Part shown: positions 23,071 to 34,551 of the stretch, one piece after another
How the letters are laid out: the number at the start of each line of letters is the position of its first letter
How positions within the stretch are numbered: position 1 is the first letter of the stretch
From: Poecilobothrus nobilitatus
Taxonomy: Eukaryota > Arthropoda > Insecta > Diptera > Dolichopodidae
Assembly: GCA_947095535.1 (NCBI GenBank)
Contig: OX352774.1
Coordinates: 76,570,416 to 76,634,415 of the forward strand
Direction: 5' to 3'
DNA: 64,000 bases
Notes under the pieces: generated by a model
What the model was told of the DNA's origin: nothing
The model's input: only the letters and a program-made list of their open reading frames with translations
Database searches by the model: none
Translations under genes and position numbers: made by a program

Positions 23071-25362
23071 ATAAGTTGTTTGCATCCACATACTGTTTCA
23101 TTTACTTGTTTTTGTCTTAAAATGCGTTATACAAATTTAGACCTAATTCACTTACATCAATTTTTTAACGAAATAACTCGTACTGAAGAGGGTTAACGAA
23201 TTTTAAATTTGTTATTAGGCAGGGTAACGTAACGTCAAAGAGCAACACAAATACTAAATTACAAGTCAACTGGTAAAATCTTTTAGCCTGGACACTCTGT
23301 AAAATTTGTTGTGCTGAATTGGGTTAATCTCACTCAATGTTGAATTTCAATGTCAAATTGTTAGTAATATATAGTAGTATTTAAATATTTCGTATGATTA
23401 CAATTAGTGCTTTCTATTTTACATTTAATTTTTCCAAATGTAAGAAATTTCCTTTTCTTATACGATATATATTAAAGAAAAATCTTTATTTAGAAAATAA
23501 TTCAAAAAATATTACAATATGTAAAGAATAAATCTTTGTCCGAAAATAGAAGTATTATTATAATTTTGAAAGAAACCTGCATCTGAAACCTGCACCTGAA
23601 ATCTGAATTTTGAAACCTACTTTTATATATTATCGTTTAGATATCATTCGACAGACAAACGATTAACGTTAAATAAAACATTCTTAAACTTTTAAAATAC
23701 ATAATGAAATTTGTATTATTTCGATTTAAAATTATAGTAAAAAAAAATTTTGAAACCACTGTTTTATGTAATAAAAAAAAATTTTTTTATTTCTTTTACT
23801 TCATAGTATATTTATTTACAAAAAAAAACTCTTAGAACAAAATATTCGTAACCAAATACATATATAGCATTTTATGTTAATAACAATTAAATATAGTATA
23901 TATGTATTATGTACATACATTTTATTTATGTATATGTATATGTATATAAATGTGTGTAATCTATAAAAATTAAAATTATAATATTATATTGTTTATATAC
24001 ATTTTGGAAAAGATCCTTGACACCTGCAGTTAACCTAAAAAAAAAGAACAAAAAAAAAAAAGAAATTTCCCGAAAAAGGATTTTTTTTTTTTCATGATTT
24101 TATTATTGTTTTTGTATTTTAATTCACGCACACAATTAAACTTTAAAAAAAAAAAAAAAAAACAAAAAAACAATAAAAATATAAAAATGTTTCGCGTGCG
24201 TTGCCATCAATTTTATTATTTAAAATTTTTTCATCTTTTTTTTTATTGTTTTTTTTTTTTGTTTTTGTTTTTTAGTACGTTTGTATTAATAAAGTAATTT
24301 GTATATTTGTATATGTTTATGTATAATAAGCCTATGTATGTTTATATAAAAAATAAATATTTTATAAATAAACAAAGCATATTTTATTTTATTTTTTTGT
24401 TCTTTCAATACAATAAACTTTAAATTATATTTTAGATAAAATGTTTATAAAACTATTTTAATTTAAATTTTTATCTCAAAAATAGGTATGGGGTGGTGTA
24501 AAAATTGAATGTCTATCAGTATGTGTATATTTATTTATGTTAAGATTAAAATATGTTATAAATGTAATTATGTTTTATATAATATTTATGTTAAAAATGG
24601 TTCTTAGATTTACTTTCATTTTTTTTTTTTCGCCTTACTTTTTGGTGTTTTTATTGTTTTTATTTTTCTGTTTTTTTGGCATTTGTTTTGGTTGGTCTGA
24701 ACATTCTGTATGTTTATATGCTTAAATTCCATTAATTAAAAAACAAAAAAAAAAAAACAAATTTCCAAGAAAAATTATTAAAAAATTTTATTTTGAGAAA
24801 AAAAAACCAGAAAATATCCATGAAAGGATTAATAATTGAATATATCAAAAAGGTAGGTAAACTTTTATAACCAAAAATTTTAAATAAAAAACTGATTGTT
24901 AAAGAAACTTTTTTTTTTTTTTTTTTATTGGTAAGGGAAATTAATTTGTTGTAAACACCAATTTTCCATTATGTCAGTTTTTCACTTTAGTTTATTGGAT
25001 TAGGTTTTATTTTGTTAAATTATTTCATATATATTGTATTTAAAATTAGATTTTTTTTTTCAACTTTATAACTTTTAAGTTTTGTTTTTTTCTTTTTAAT
25101 TAAAAAATTAATTATACATAATTTTTACAAATTTATTTGAATTTGTTTTATTTTGTTCTGTCTGCCAGACTGTATATATATATAGTATAGGTGGTGTAGA
25201 CTGAATTATGTAGGTTATCTCAAATAGAAATGGTGAATAGAATGAAAATAACTTCAAATAAAACTTTTGAAATTTATGGGCGGAATTTGTTTATTATTAT
25301 TTTATTATTTTAGAAATATTTTAATCTTATAAAAATTTTTAGAAAAGTAAATATTACATATA
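23071..25362. other. AT-rich stretch with long homopolymers, no gene
   Basis: No credible coding region; numerous T and A runs (for example 24,908-24,926). No repeat family recognised. Confidence 0.6.
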
Positions 25363-25745
25363 CAGGATATTTTCGACTCGATGGTCTTACTTAAAATGGA
25401 TGATCGGGCATGTCGAGACGAACAAAAAATTGTATTCGAGGAAGGGGAGGGGGCGGGGCTCTATTCCGAACTCTTTTCGAGTTATGAAGGGTTAAAGACG
25501 TTTTAACGACTTTCCATAAAACAAATCTCTAACATTTAAAGCGTTCGCTAGAGAGAGATAAAAAAAAAATCCATTTTGTAGAGTAAGTTATCAGCATTAA
25601 TTTTTGTGATCCCCATATACCCAACCCTTATATATGGGGTTTTTTTTATAGCATATTTCGAAACAGCTTTTCAAGTCCTATAATTAGTACCTAATAACTT
25701 TTTTTTCTATCTCTAACCGTTTTTAAGATATAAAATGAGACAATT
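25363..25745 (-). mobile_element. MITE-1, truncated reversed copy
   Basis: The left end CAGGATATTTTCGACTCGAT with CGGGCATGTCGAGACGAACA corresponds to the right TIR of the 12,581-13,117 element. The interior runs in the opposite order, down to CTAACCGTTTTTAAGATATA, the reverse of 12,700-12,725. The other TIR is missing. Confidence 0.75.
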
Positions 25746-26395
25746 TATATATTGTTGTACTAGAAATCTGTAAAATTACATAAGGTTGGTGTCAAAATAA
25801 ATATATCAAAAAGAAGAATGCTAGCAATACTAATTCATTAGTAAATAAACAATAGAAACAAAGAGGATGTGGCCAGGGGGTTGAAACGTTGGTAATTTTC
25901 ATACTACAAGCGAAGGAACTGAAGAAGAAGTTATTTTTTTCTACGAGGGACGGTGAAAAAATCACTCAAAGAAACTGCACGAGGTTCCACTGAGTAATGT
26001 TGAACTTTAACCAAATAAAACCACCTCCTTTATAACCAAACTTTAAGATTAAAACATAACAGAATGTATACAGTTTTGTTTTGGAGATAAGGATATGGAT
26101 ATCATTATAATTGGTTAAGAAGGTTGAGTTTGGAATAATTGGGATTATGGTGTAAGAAGGGGAAAATTTGAAGAGTTTTTTTTGGAGAAAGATGTAGATG
26201 TTCTTCTTAAATTTCGTTAAATCGTACACATATAAATTACCAACTTTAGGTACACATATGAATTACAAACTAGATAGGTAGAAAGGATGGAGTTTGGAAA
26301 AGAATCTCATCTATCGTGGTAAAAACTCTACAACTAGCAAGCTACAAGTATTTGAATGATAGTATATTGTGTTAATTATTAATTGTGTAATTTAA
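25746..26395. other. Higher-complexity stretch, unrecognised
   Basis: 25,860-26,340 has less homopolymer and more G than its neighbours (for example GATGTGGCCAGGGGGTTGAA, GGTTCCACTGAGTAATG, GAAAGGATGGAGTTTGG), which could mean decayed coding or element sequence. No frame stays open with a recognisable domain. A minus-strand frame at 25,966-26,229 shows no family pattern. I assign nothing. Confidence 0.3.
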
Positions 26396-26560
26396 TTAAC
26401 GCTAACTGGGTAAGTTTAAAGAGTCTTATTTGCGCAGTATAGAGACATGCTTTACTTATATTAGATTAAGCTTCAGTTAACATAAATTGTGACTAAGCCG
26501 CGTTAATGGCTATAGATATTGTGCAAGACTACACAAATATAGAGCTTTTGACAAAAGACG
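26396..26560 (-). mobile_element. SINE-A body fragment
   Basis: Minus strand TTGCACAATATCTATAGCCA, TTAACGCGGCTTAGTCAC and TAACTGAAGCTTAATC match the conserved SINE-A block (TGTACAATAGCTACAGCCGA, ACGGCTTAGTG, AAACTGAAGCTTA) with substitutions. The head is absent. Confidence 0.55.
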
Positions 26561-29500
26561 TTTCAATTGCAAATAAAAAATTTAAATTTAAGTGAATAAA
26601 ACAAACTTTTGTGCTGTTGCAAGAAAACGCAATGTTATAATTAAATGTTCATAAGGAGGAATATGTTTCTTTCATATTTGTTGTCTTTTTACTTTTGAAT
26701 TCAATATCTAAGTTCATATTATTAGTGGTGGGTATTATTATAGGCTAACAAGTTTGATTTATGATAATAATATTATAATAAAACTCTTAACCTTGATTTT
26801 GACCTTGGATTTTTAACTTATTAGTGCATTACTATACGATATTTGATTGTCTATTATTATTACCATACTTTCTTAGCTAAATAATTATATTAATATTTAA
26901 CTTATATTAAAAGCCTAGGTGTAGGTGTAAATAAAAAAAAAATAAAAAAAGACTTATAAAGATTTCAAATATAACATTTGATATTTTGGTAATCTAGTAA
27001 AATATCTTATAAGATTATTTGTCGGATTTCAAGCCAACGTATTAAAAATAAATAAGAAAATAACTTTCACTTTGGTAATGATTGGCTGACATTAAAAAAT
27101 TTCAATATTTCAAAAATAAATTTTATTTTTAGATTTTATTTTTTCTTTTTTTATATACTAAATACAAAAATGAGATTATTTTCATAATAATTTTTTTTTT
27201 ATTTAATTATTTTAATATCAAATGTCATGTAGGATTGTGTAATATTATTTAAACTAATTATTGCTTCTAAACCATTATACATTTAATAAAACCTTTGTTT
27301 ATATTATAAATTTTCAAGTTAAGTTAAGATTTTTTAAGGAAAATAACTTTTTATTTAAAGTAATTTTCATTTCAATTAAAAATGATTGTGGTCGATTCAG
27401 GGTTTGAACCTTCGGTTAATATTATATGTACTTAATCATCTTTCGAATAATTAGGCTTCTAATGTCATTTTTATTTATTTATTATGGCCATTAACTGGCT
27501 CAACGAGGCGCTGTGATAAACGAGTTTCTTATGAAGCTGTGGTTCACAAATGGTCGCATTGTCTAGATGTAATGATAATTGTACATCCACCATGTCAAAC
27601 AACAAAAACAACATAATAGAAAAGAAAACTAATTTTCCATAGGTATACTAAAGTATATTTAAGGTCTATTTTAAGAGATTACATCAAATATTTGAAGGTA
27701 TGCCATTCTTCAAAAATATGTCTTGAGCAATAAGTGCAGATTGATGAGTTAGTTTTTCAAAGATTTATTTTTTAGCAAAAAAAGTGTAGTTAAATCTAAT
27801 TCTTTTCCTATCTTTTGTTCCCAAGATTATATGCGATGGACTGCAGCCATATATATTTTTTAATACAGTTAAATATTATCAGAATTGCATACTTTTAGGA
27901 TTAATGAATAATTGATTAAATATTTGTTTATACTTTATGGACATTTCCTTTCGATTTTGGACCATCATACTTTTACGATTCATAATTTAATATTTGTACA
28001 AAGAATATGTATATAGTTTTTATGTTTGCAACAAAGTCTTTTTATTTTTTTTATAAATTTTAAGATCATTTTTGTTTCATCTATAAACATTGGTACAATC
28101 AAATCTTTTAGCTATTTTTAAAATCATTATTTGATATTTAATACTTACTTCCATATAACCATATCGTAATTGAGTAAAGTCACTGTTTTGAAATAACATA
28201 TAATTTATTTAATTAAATGTTTTTTGTCAACCTTCCAATTTACTTCTCAAAGATTTTCTTGCAAATATTGCTTATTAATTTAATTTTTGTTTTTTTTTTT
28301 TGTAATATTTTCAATCATTTAGTCTGTCTGTTCATTTAATAATGACTTACAATTCTTTGTTTATTTTCTTGAATTTATCTTTCAAGGTATTTTTAAGATT
28401 TTATTTTGATATTTTCCACTTCACAAATACAAAAAAAAAAATGTGAGATATTTTAATTTGATTCTTAGTAAATATGCCAATAATAAACAAACTCTTATGC
28501 CTATTCAAGGAAAAGTTGTAATAAAATTTTTTCAAAAAAAAAAACAAAATAACTGAAAAATAATTTTATGTTATTAATCTAATATATATATATACCTGTA
28601 CCTATACTACATACAAACATGCGTATTCTGTTATTATAATTTTTTGTTATCCTTGTAGATTTTTCATAAATCTATATGAAAATTTCTACATGTATGTATA
28701 TGTTTATTAATATGTTTTCAATGTATGTTATGTATGTTATGTATAATAAAATATGTGTAAACATTTTTATGTTAAATATTTCATTGTCCTTGGTCGATGT
28801 CCGTGTTTTGTTGTTTTGTTTTGTTTTGTATTTTGTATTTTTTTTTTCATACATATTTTTGGAAAATTTTGTTTGGAACTTTTATTTTTTATTCTGATTA
28901 TTTTTTTTTTATTTTTTTGCTTTTTTTTTGGAGTAAGAGAGGAATAAAAAAAGAGAATAATATTTGAGGGTGGAATTACTTATTCTATTTTTATATTCCT
29001 TTTTAGTATTTATTTTAATGCCACGTGCGTGAAGAAGTTCCCACGCGCGCTAATAAAATTTTCAAAAAAAAAAAACAATTTTGTATTTTTGATTGTTATT
29101 TTTTTTTTTTTTTTTCTAAGGATTGAGTTTATTTTGCGTAGCTTATTCATACAGATAAATTTATATTTATATTTTGGTATTTATGTGTTTTTTGTTTGTT
29201 TTTGTTTTCTTATTTGAATTTTGTAAGTATGTATGAATGTATTTAAATTATAATTTTGGATATTTCATCCTTAAATATTTCAAGGACACAACAAGTTGAA
29301 CTTGTTTTTGTCTTTGTTTTGTTTTCGGTTTTTTCTTTTTTTTTTTTTGTGTATTTTGAATATAATGTTATAAAAAAGATAAATTGTACATACGCATATA
29401 AAAAAAAAAAAAGAAAAAGGACGACAACCATAATTTCTTTTTTCCTTTTTTTTTTTTTATTTTTTCATTTTTGTTTGTTTTATTTATTTCTTGTTATATT

Positions 29501-31085
29501 AGAGATGTAAACGCGCGCTTTTTTTTCATTGTTTTGTTTCTGTTTTTCATTCTTTGTTTTTATTTATTTATTTTTTGTTTTTTTTTTTGATTTTTTAGAA
29601 AATTACGATGTCCTTAATAGAAAGTTTAAATTGCGTTTAAAATGAAAATAAATGTAGAAAAGGGGATAAACTTTGGTTTTCCTGCATAAAATTTAGGATT
29701 AAGTAAGAAATCATTGAATTTCTACGGAAAAAAAACCCAATTTTTTTTTTTATCCATTATTCACAATTCAATTACTTTTATACAAACATGTAAAGTATGT
29801 TTGTATTGGTATTTTAATGAAAAAACTTTAAAATAAAATAGAAATAAGGAAAGAAATTGATAAATTGCGTAAATTAATTTAAAATGTTGGTTTTTTTTTT
29901 GTTTGATATAAATCCTTTTTTTTTTTATTGTTAGCCCTATTATCCTTTATTCTTAAAGAAAAAAACTTTAAAAAACAAAAATTTTTATTAAAATGTTTTT
30001 TTTTTGTTTTTCAGCTCATATTTATATTGGGTGGATTTATTTTGGTTCGTTTTCAATTAGAAACTAATTAAATTATTGGCATAATTAGAAATATGTAATC
30101 GTATAAAAAATATGTGGGAGGATATGTATAAAAAACAATTGCATAGAATAAACCAAACAAAAAATAAAACAATAATGCAATCATTTTTAATCCAAATATG
30201 CATTGAATCCAAGCATGAAATGAAAATTGATAATGAACGAACATGACAAAGCTAATTGACAATCTTGTCTACTTTTGTTTGTCCGTTAGAGACTTTATAG
30301 CTATCATAGTTTCATATATGCGCATATATGCGCTATACTTTTTCCTTATTAGCTCATCTTAAATTGCTTCTTTTTGTTCAATATTTGTTTTATATTCAGA
30401 TGAATAACGCCAAATATATAGTGGCATAGAATTTTATTTTAAAAGTTTGTGGTGTTTTGAGTAATTTTTAATTATGAGTTTATTAATTTTAAAATTTTTT
30501 ATTCATTTTTAAAGACTAACTAACCTATAATTATATAATATGGTACATATATGTTTTGATTCTTTCTTTGTGTCAATTCTATTTTTTTATCATAAATGCC
30601 TACATACATTTTTATAAATAACTTGTTCATTAAAAACATTATAAATTGTTTTTATATTAATGTTATATTATTTAGTTATGCAATTATGTTTATGCAATTT
30701 TTTATTTAACTGAATGTATAATACAATATATATGTATATATTAAAAACTCTTCTAAAAATAGAAAAATTATTATAAAATATAGCATATAAAGAACAAAAT
30801 GTAATAAAAACTTGTATTTGAATCAAGTGGGATAATATAAAACCACAAATTTTATTATTTTTAAAGAAATCAAATACTTTTGAAAAAAAAAAAAAAAATC
30901 TGTCACTGTCATTAGTTCCCGGAAGTGAATTCAATATTATATTTAATTTATTTATGTTAAAATATCTGCCTAAAAATATATTAAAGTTTCTCTCTGTTAT
31001 GCAGTGCCAAGATGAATTTGCCCTCTCTCTTCTGAAAGAGTCAGTTGTCCAATCAGCACCATAAAGGAACGAATCATTTTTTTGT
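26561..31085. other. AT-rich stretch, no gene; one tRNA-like box
   Basis: No gene supported. At 27,390-27,465 the minus strand carries GAAGGTTCAAACCCTGAATC, a B-box of tRNA-derived type. 27,480-27,605 (ACTGGCTCAACGAGGCGCTG, GGTTCACAAATGGTCGCATT) is less AT-rich and may be an unknown repeat. A CACGTG lies at 29,022. From 28,680 to 30,060 long T runs dominate. Confidence 0.45.
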
Positions 31086-31090
31086 ATATA

Positions 31091-31463
31091 GCGAAATGGA
31101 AACAAAGATGGAGTAATCTGAGTAATTGCACCATATCTAGAACATTGTGGCCCACATACAACAAAGAGATCAAATGAGTTGATATCCAAATCTCGCATAG
31201 ACATCGCCACCCTAATGGCAATCATCACAGATCACGGGCCAGTAGGCACGCATGCAGCCAAATTAGGTTTCCCTCACAACACCTCCTGCGGGAGTTGCAA
31301 AAAAGGAAACGAAAATGAGAGCCTGGAGCACTTTCTATGCCGATGTCCGGCCCTGGCCAGAGCCAGATTTCTTTCACTCGGTAAACTGTTCTACCACAAC
31401 CTCAGCGAGCTCTCTGAACACAAAATCAAAGAACTGATTTCGTATCTGAACTTCTCGGGTTGA
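31091..31463 (+). pseudogene. Non-LTR retrotransposon (LINE) ORF2, C-terminal remnant
   Basis: The frame from 31,091 reads AKWKQRW...SRTLWPTYN, which is the spacing seen downstream of the RNase H region of fly LINEs. A single-base shift near 31,160 moves the match to the next frame, which continues NELISKSR, IITDHGPVGTHAAKLGFP, then a cysteine motif C-x2-C...H-x2-C-x-C (CGSCKKGNENESLEHFLCRC), PALARARF and LSELSEHKIKELI, stopping at 31,463. This tail is common in LINE polyproteins that carry RNase H; the exact clade is not determined. The reverse transcriptase part is absent, so it is dead and 5'-truncated. A second relative is on the minus strand at 43,612-43,955. Confidence 0.75.
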
Positions 31464-31568
31464 ATATAAAATCGTAAACAATCTTAAAACGCAGGTCACA
31501 AGAGGGCATTGGTATCAAAATGGCGCTAGGCTAGGCCAAGGCCATCATCTTACCTACCTACCTACCTT
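31464..31568 (+). mobile_element. 3' UTR and ACCT tail of the LINE remnant
   Basis: After the stop, GGCGCTAGGCTAGGCCAAGG and CATCATCTTACCTACCTACC form the 3' end. A short (TACC)n tail replaces poly(A), matching the (GGTA)n on the complementary side of the 43,612 copy. Confidence 0.65.
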
Positions 31569-31639
31569 CTCTCTGTATTCTAAAAATCGATATATTTTTA
31601 TTAAGCCTATCTCAGCAAATCGTTAGAATGAAAAAGTTA

Positions 31640-31725
31640 AGTCCGAAACCCAAAAATCAAAATCCGAAAATTTAAAATCGCAAACTTATGGTTCCAAAAA
31701 CATAAAATCCAGAACAAAATAACTT
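31640..31725 (+). repeat. Degenerate ~15-bp minisatellite
   Basis: CCGAAACCCAAAAATC, AAAATCCGAAAATTT, AAAATCGCAAACTTA and AAAATCCAGAACAAA follow each other in 15-bp steps. Similar to the blocks at 5.5-6.0 kb. Confidence 0.5.
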
Positions 31726-31822
31726 TAAATTTCTTCGGGAATCCTTACATTTGAAAATCGTTTTCCTCAATTATGGCGATAAAAAGAGCCAAACCATTTG
31801 GTAACCAGTTTAATATCCCTTC

Positions 31823-31898
31823 TAATTCAGAACCTCGAGTATACACATATACATATATATACATACATATATCTAAGTATACTCGAGGTTCTGAATTA
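31823..31898. repeat. Perfect 22-bp inverted repeat (hairpin)
   Basis: The arms 31,823-31,844 (TAATTCAGAACCTCGAGTAT...) and 31,877-31,898 are exact reverse complements around a 32-nt TA-rich loop. Confidence 0.8.
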
Positions 31899-31961
31899 TA
31901 TATTATGTATATATTCTGAATATATTATGTATTTATTCTGAATATATTATGTATATATTCA
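31898..31961 (+). repeat. 22-bp tandem repeat, about 2.8 copies
   Basis: ATATTATGTATATATTCTGA-AT repeats with a 22-bp period directly after the hairpin; the CTGAAT of the hairpin arm seems to be its seed. Confidence 0.65.
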
Positions 31962-32507
31962 TCTTTTTTGGCATTTTGTGTCATTGAGATTTTCTATTTT
32001 TTTTTTTTTTAGAATTTCGGTGAACTCCCCAAACAGCATTTTTTATAAAATATTTTTATTTTCTAGATCATTTACGACATTTTTTAATCACTCAGGCAGA
32101 TTCTAGATTAATATATAAAACAAAAATTTGATATGAAGAATTTAAAATATTTAACAAGCATCGGTTGGGCCACATTTTTCAATTAAAAAAGTAAAAATTG
32201 AACTCTATTAGATTAATTTAAAAACTTTGCAATTTATGTATATATCAGTTATTTAATTTATTTTTGTTGGTCTTCTTCTTTCAAATCCCCATAATATTTT
32301 TATGGAATAAGCATCACTAACTTAACTAGGTATAGACTATTGTGAGACTATAGGTATAGACTAGGTATGAGACTATTTTAACCAGTTACTTTCATGATAA
32401 ATAATTTAATTTTAATCCATACTTTATCATTTCTATTTACAAGTATTTAAACATTATTTAACAATATCGAAATCTTAATGTAATAATAATAACTGCAATT
32501 GTAGGAA
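31962..32507. other. AT-rich stretch before the retrovirus, no gene
   Basis: Nothing recognised. Ends with the sequence GCAATTGTAGGAACGTG, the left half of the retroviral target site. Confidence 0.6.
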
Positions 32508-32511
32508 CGTG
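32508..32511. repeat. Target-site duplication, left copy (CGTG)
   Basis: CGTG here and at 40,281-40,284 flanks the element exactly outside both LTR ends. Errantiviruses usually duplicate 4 bp (family knowledge). Confidence 0.85.
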
Positions 32512-32881
32512 ACTTATAAGTTTCGTTTTTACATTAATAAAAAAAAAACAAACTTTATTTTTAAATATTCTTTAATTTGACTTTACTGGTTACAGGTATG
32601 ATAATAATAATTACTTTCAGAATAAAATATTACAGGTATTTATAGTTAAAGGAATGCATTGTCAGCGAAACATATATTATGTTAAAGAAATTTGGATAAT
32701 TAATATTTAAAGTTTCCCAATTGTTATTAACTAATTTAATTCTGCTGACATTGCGTCTGAACAAAAAGGTGAACAACATATGAAATTTAGTTTACATAAA
32801 AATAAATGTTAATTATACAATATTAAGTTAAATTATATGTTAAGTTAAGTTATGGTTATATATTAGGATGATCATATAACT
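32512..32881 (-). repeat. 3' LTR, 370 bp
   Basis: On the minus strand it begins AGTTATATGATCATCC and ends AAACTTATAAGT. Identical to 39,911-40,280 by direct reading. The short terminal inverted repeat AGT/ACT fits the gypsy group. Confidence 0.95.
32554..32559 (-). terminator. Candidate polyadenylation signal AATAAA in the 3' LTR
   Basis: AATAAA on the minus strand lies about 80 nt downstream of the TATA-like CTATAAATA, so a short R region would separate start and polyadenylation. The equivalent in the 5' LTR is at 39,953-39,958. Confidence 0.5.
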
Positions 32882-34551
32882 CCTCCCCCCTTTGTGTGAA
32901 GTGTGGGCCATCGAAGAGTTGATGCTGGTTTTCCTGGAATGTCATTTTGTGTGATATGATTTGTGACTGGAATACTAAATTGCTTTTCTGAAATTTTCTT
33001 ATAAAAGAGGTATATTAGTATAATTATAGTAAAAAATAGAGTTACTAATATTATAATAAAATTAATGATTTGTTTTTCTGATGTTGCAACTTCCAATAGT
33101 TTTACTGTTTTTTGGTTTTCGATATGAAATGATTCTAATTTCTGTAGGTTTAGATCTTTGATGTTGTTTGAGTAGTTGATTCGTAGTGGTATTGAAGGTA
33201 ACAAATGAATTTCATCCCAATGTTTTGTATTGAAGCTTTGGTAGTAAAAATTGTTTATTTCAATAGTGCAATTATTGTAATGTATTAACTTGGTCCCTTT
33301 AACTTTGATTTGATGAGGTTCACAGGATGATTTTAATGTTATTTCTGAACTGTTCATGATAAGAATGTAATTTGGTTCTGGCTGGATGATCTTTGGTACA
33401 AATAGTTGTTCTCTTAATGTGCAATTGGCTGGAAGGTTTTGGATTATTTTGCCAATACAGCTGGATTTTTCTGTTATTTCTTGATTTGTAGATTCAGTAC
33501 AATAAAATATATTTTCTACTCTTGGACATGCTTCGTCAAAATATTGAATGTTATTAAGGTTATATGTTAAAAAAGGTTTTGTATGAATGGTTTTTGTATT
33601 ATTAATAGGAAGTGGGATTACATGAATCATTGAGGATGATTCAGGGGATAAAATTGGAATTTTAATGTTAAAAATAATATTAGTATTATTATAATAGGCT
33701 TGTAAACCTAGTAATTGGTAGATATTCTCATCTGAATTGAATTGAATTGAATTATTATTAAATTTTTCTCGAATATCGCTTATTTCATTTATACTAAGAA
33801 TTTGTTTTGATATAATGTTTAACCGAGCTAGTACTATTGCTTCTGCTAAACTTGTTAAGTGATTATTTAAAAGATCTATATTGTAGTTAATTTGATTGAT
33901 ATATTGAGATTGAATTACTAATTTTTCATAGTAACCTGATTTTAATATGCTATTTCTAAGTTCATCTTGATAATTTCTTAAATACAGCGAAATGGTTTCT
34001 TGTTGGTCATTTATATGTCTGGTAATATTGTTAAATCTTTCTTGCATTAAATAATTAATACCTATTTGGTTGTCAATTTCTTTATTTAGATTTTGTTGGT
34101 TTCTATTTAAAGTTTGAATTGCTTCGTTAATATTATGTGCATCTTTTGCATCCATGTTACCTGTTATAGTTTTTATCATGGTACCTAGGCCATTTATAAG
34201 ACCTCTTTTAATTTTTAATTTTGGATATAAAGTATTTAATTTTTGATTTAAATTTTGTAATTTTGATTTAGTTATATTTATTGAGCCTTGTAATAAAGAG
34301 TCATTGTTTAAAGAATTTATAGTATCCTCGATTTTGTCAATGGTTTCTATGTATGTATCTAGTCTTACTATATGTAACAGATTGTTGTAACCTTTTATTG
34401 TTCTAGCTGTGCCTAATTTTAACGTAAGTATTTTATTCTCCGTCAGGTCTTGTATTTCCAGTCTCTGTCCGTTGACTGTTATTATTCTGAAATTTAAGTT
34501 TTCTTTTAATTTTAGCTTTATGAAATTTTCTATTTTTAAGATTTTTAATTG
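32872..34551 (-). CDS. env: Env glycoprotein of the endogenous retrovirus
   Basis: Open frame from 34,551 to the stop at 32,872; the first Met codon (34,179) lies after the predicted cleavage site, so the true start must come from an upstream spliced exon. Seen: a furin-like KIKR at 34,204-34,215 followed by the GLINGLG block and the conserved ITGN of insect-retrovirus Env; a long helical, Asn/Gln-rich ectodomain with several N-x-S/T sites; and paired cysteines (CPR...FYC, CIGK...NCT...SSCE...NNC). A membrane anchor of about 24 residues (positions 371-394 counted from the 34,179 Met) is followed by a ~40-residue tail. This class is related to baculovirus F-type fusion proteins and mediates entry when functional. 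The open frame overlaps the end of pol by 119 bp and the last codons lie in the polypurine tract and LTR. Intact as read; no break seen. Confidence 0.85.
   Translation of the reverse strand, partial: QLKILKIENFIKLKLKENLNFRIITVNGQRLEIQDLTENKILTLKLGTARTIKGYNNLLHIVRLDTYIETIDKIEDTINSLNNDSLLQGSINITKSKLQNLNQKLNTLYPKLKIKRGLINGLGTMIKTITGNMDAKDAHNINEAIQTLNRNQQNLNKEIDNQIGINYLMQERFNNITRHINDQQETISLYLRNYQDELRNSILKSGYYEKLVIQSQYINQINYNIDLLNNHLTSLAEAIVLARLNIISKQILSINEISDIREKFNNNSIQFNSDENIYQLLGLQAYYNNTNIIFNIKIPILSPESSSMIHVIPLPINNTKTIHTKPFLTYNLNNIQYFDEACPRVENIFYCTESTNQEITEKSSCIGKIIQNLPANCTLREQLFVPKIIQPEPNYILIMNSSEITLKSSCEPHQIKVKGTKLIHYNNCTIEINNFYYQSFNTKHWDEIHLLPSIPLRINYSNNIKDLNLQKLESFHIENQKTVKLLEVATSEKQIINFIIILVTLFFTIIILIYLFYKKISEKQFSIPVTNHITQNDIPGKPASTLRWPTLHTKGGGVI
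32882..32893 (-). other. Polypurine tract
   Basis: AAAGGGGGGAGG on the minus strand directly abuts the 3' LTR (AGTTATATG). This primes plus-strand DNA synthesis in retroelements. It is also translated as the Lys-Gly-Gly-Gly near the end of Env. Confidence 0.9.

Noticed and set aside
25860..26340. Possible endonuclease or other LINE fragment
   Set aside because: Composition suggests former coding sequence, but no frame gave a recognisable motif.
30668..31228. A 186-codon minus-strand frame
   Set aside because: It overlaps the LINE remnant antisense, has low-complexity Phe/Asn content, and shows no domain.
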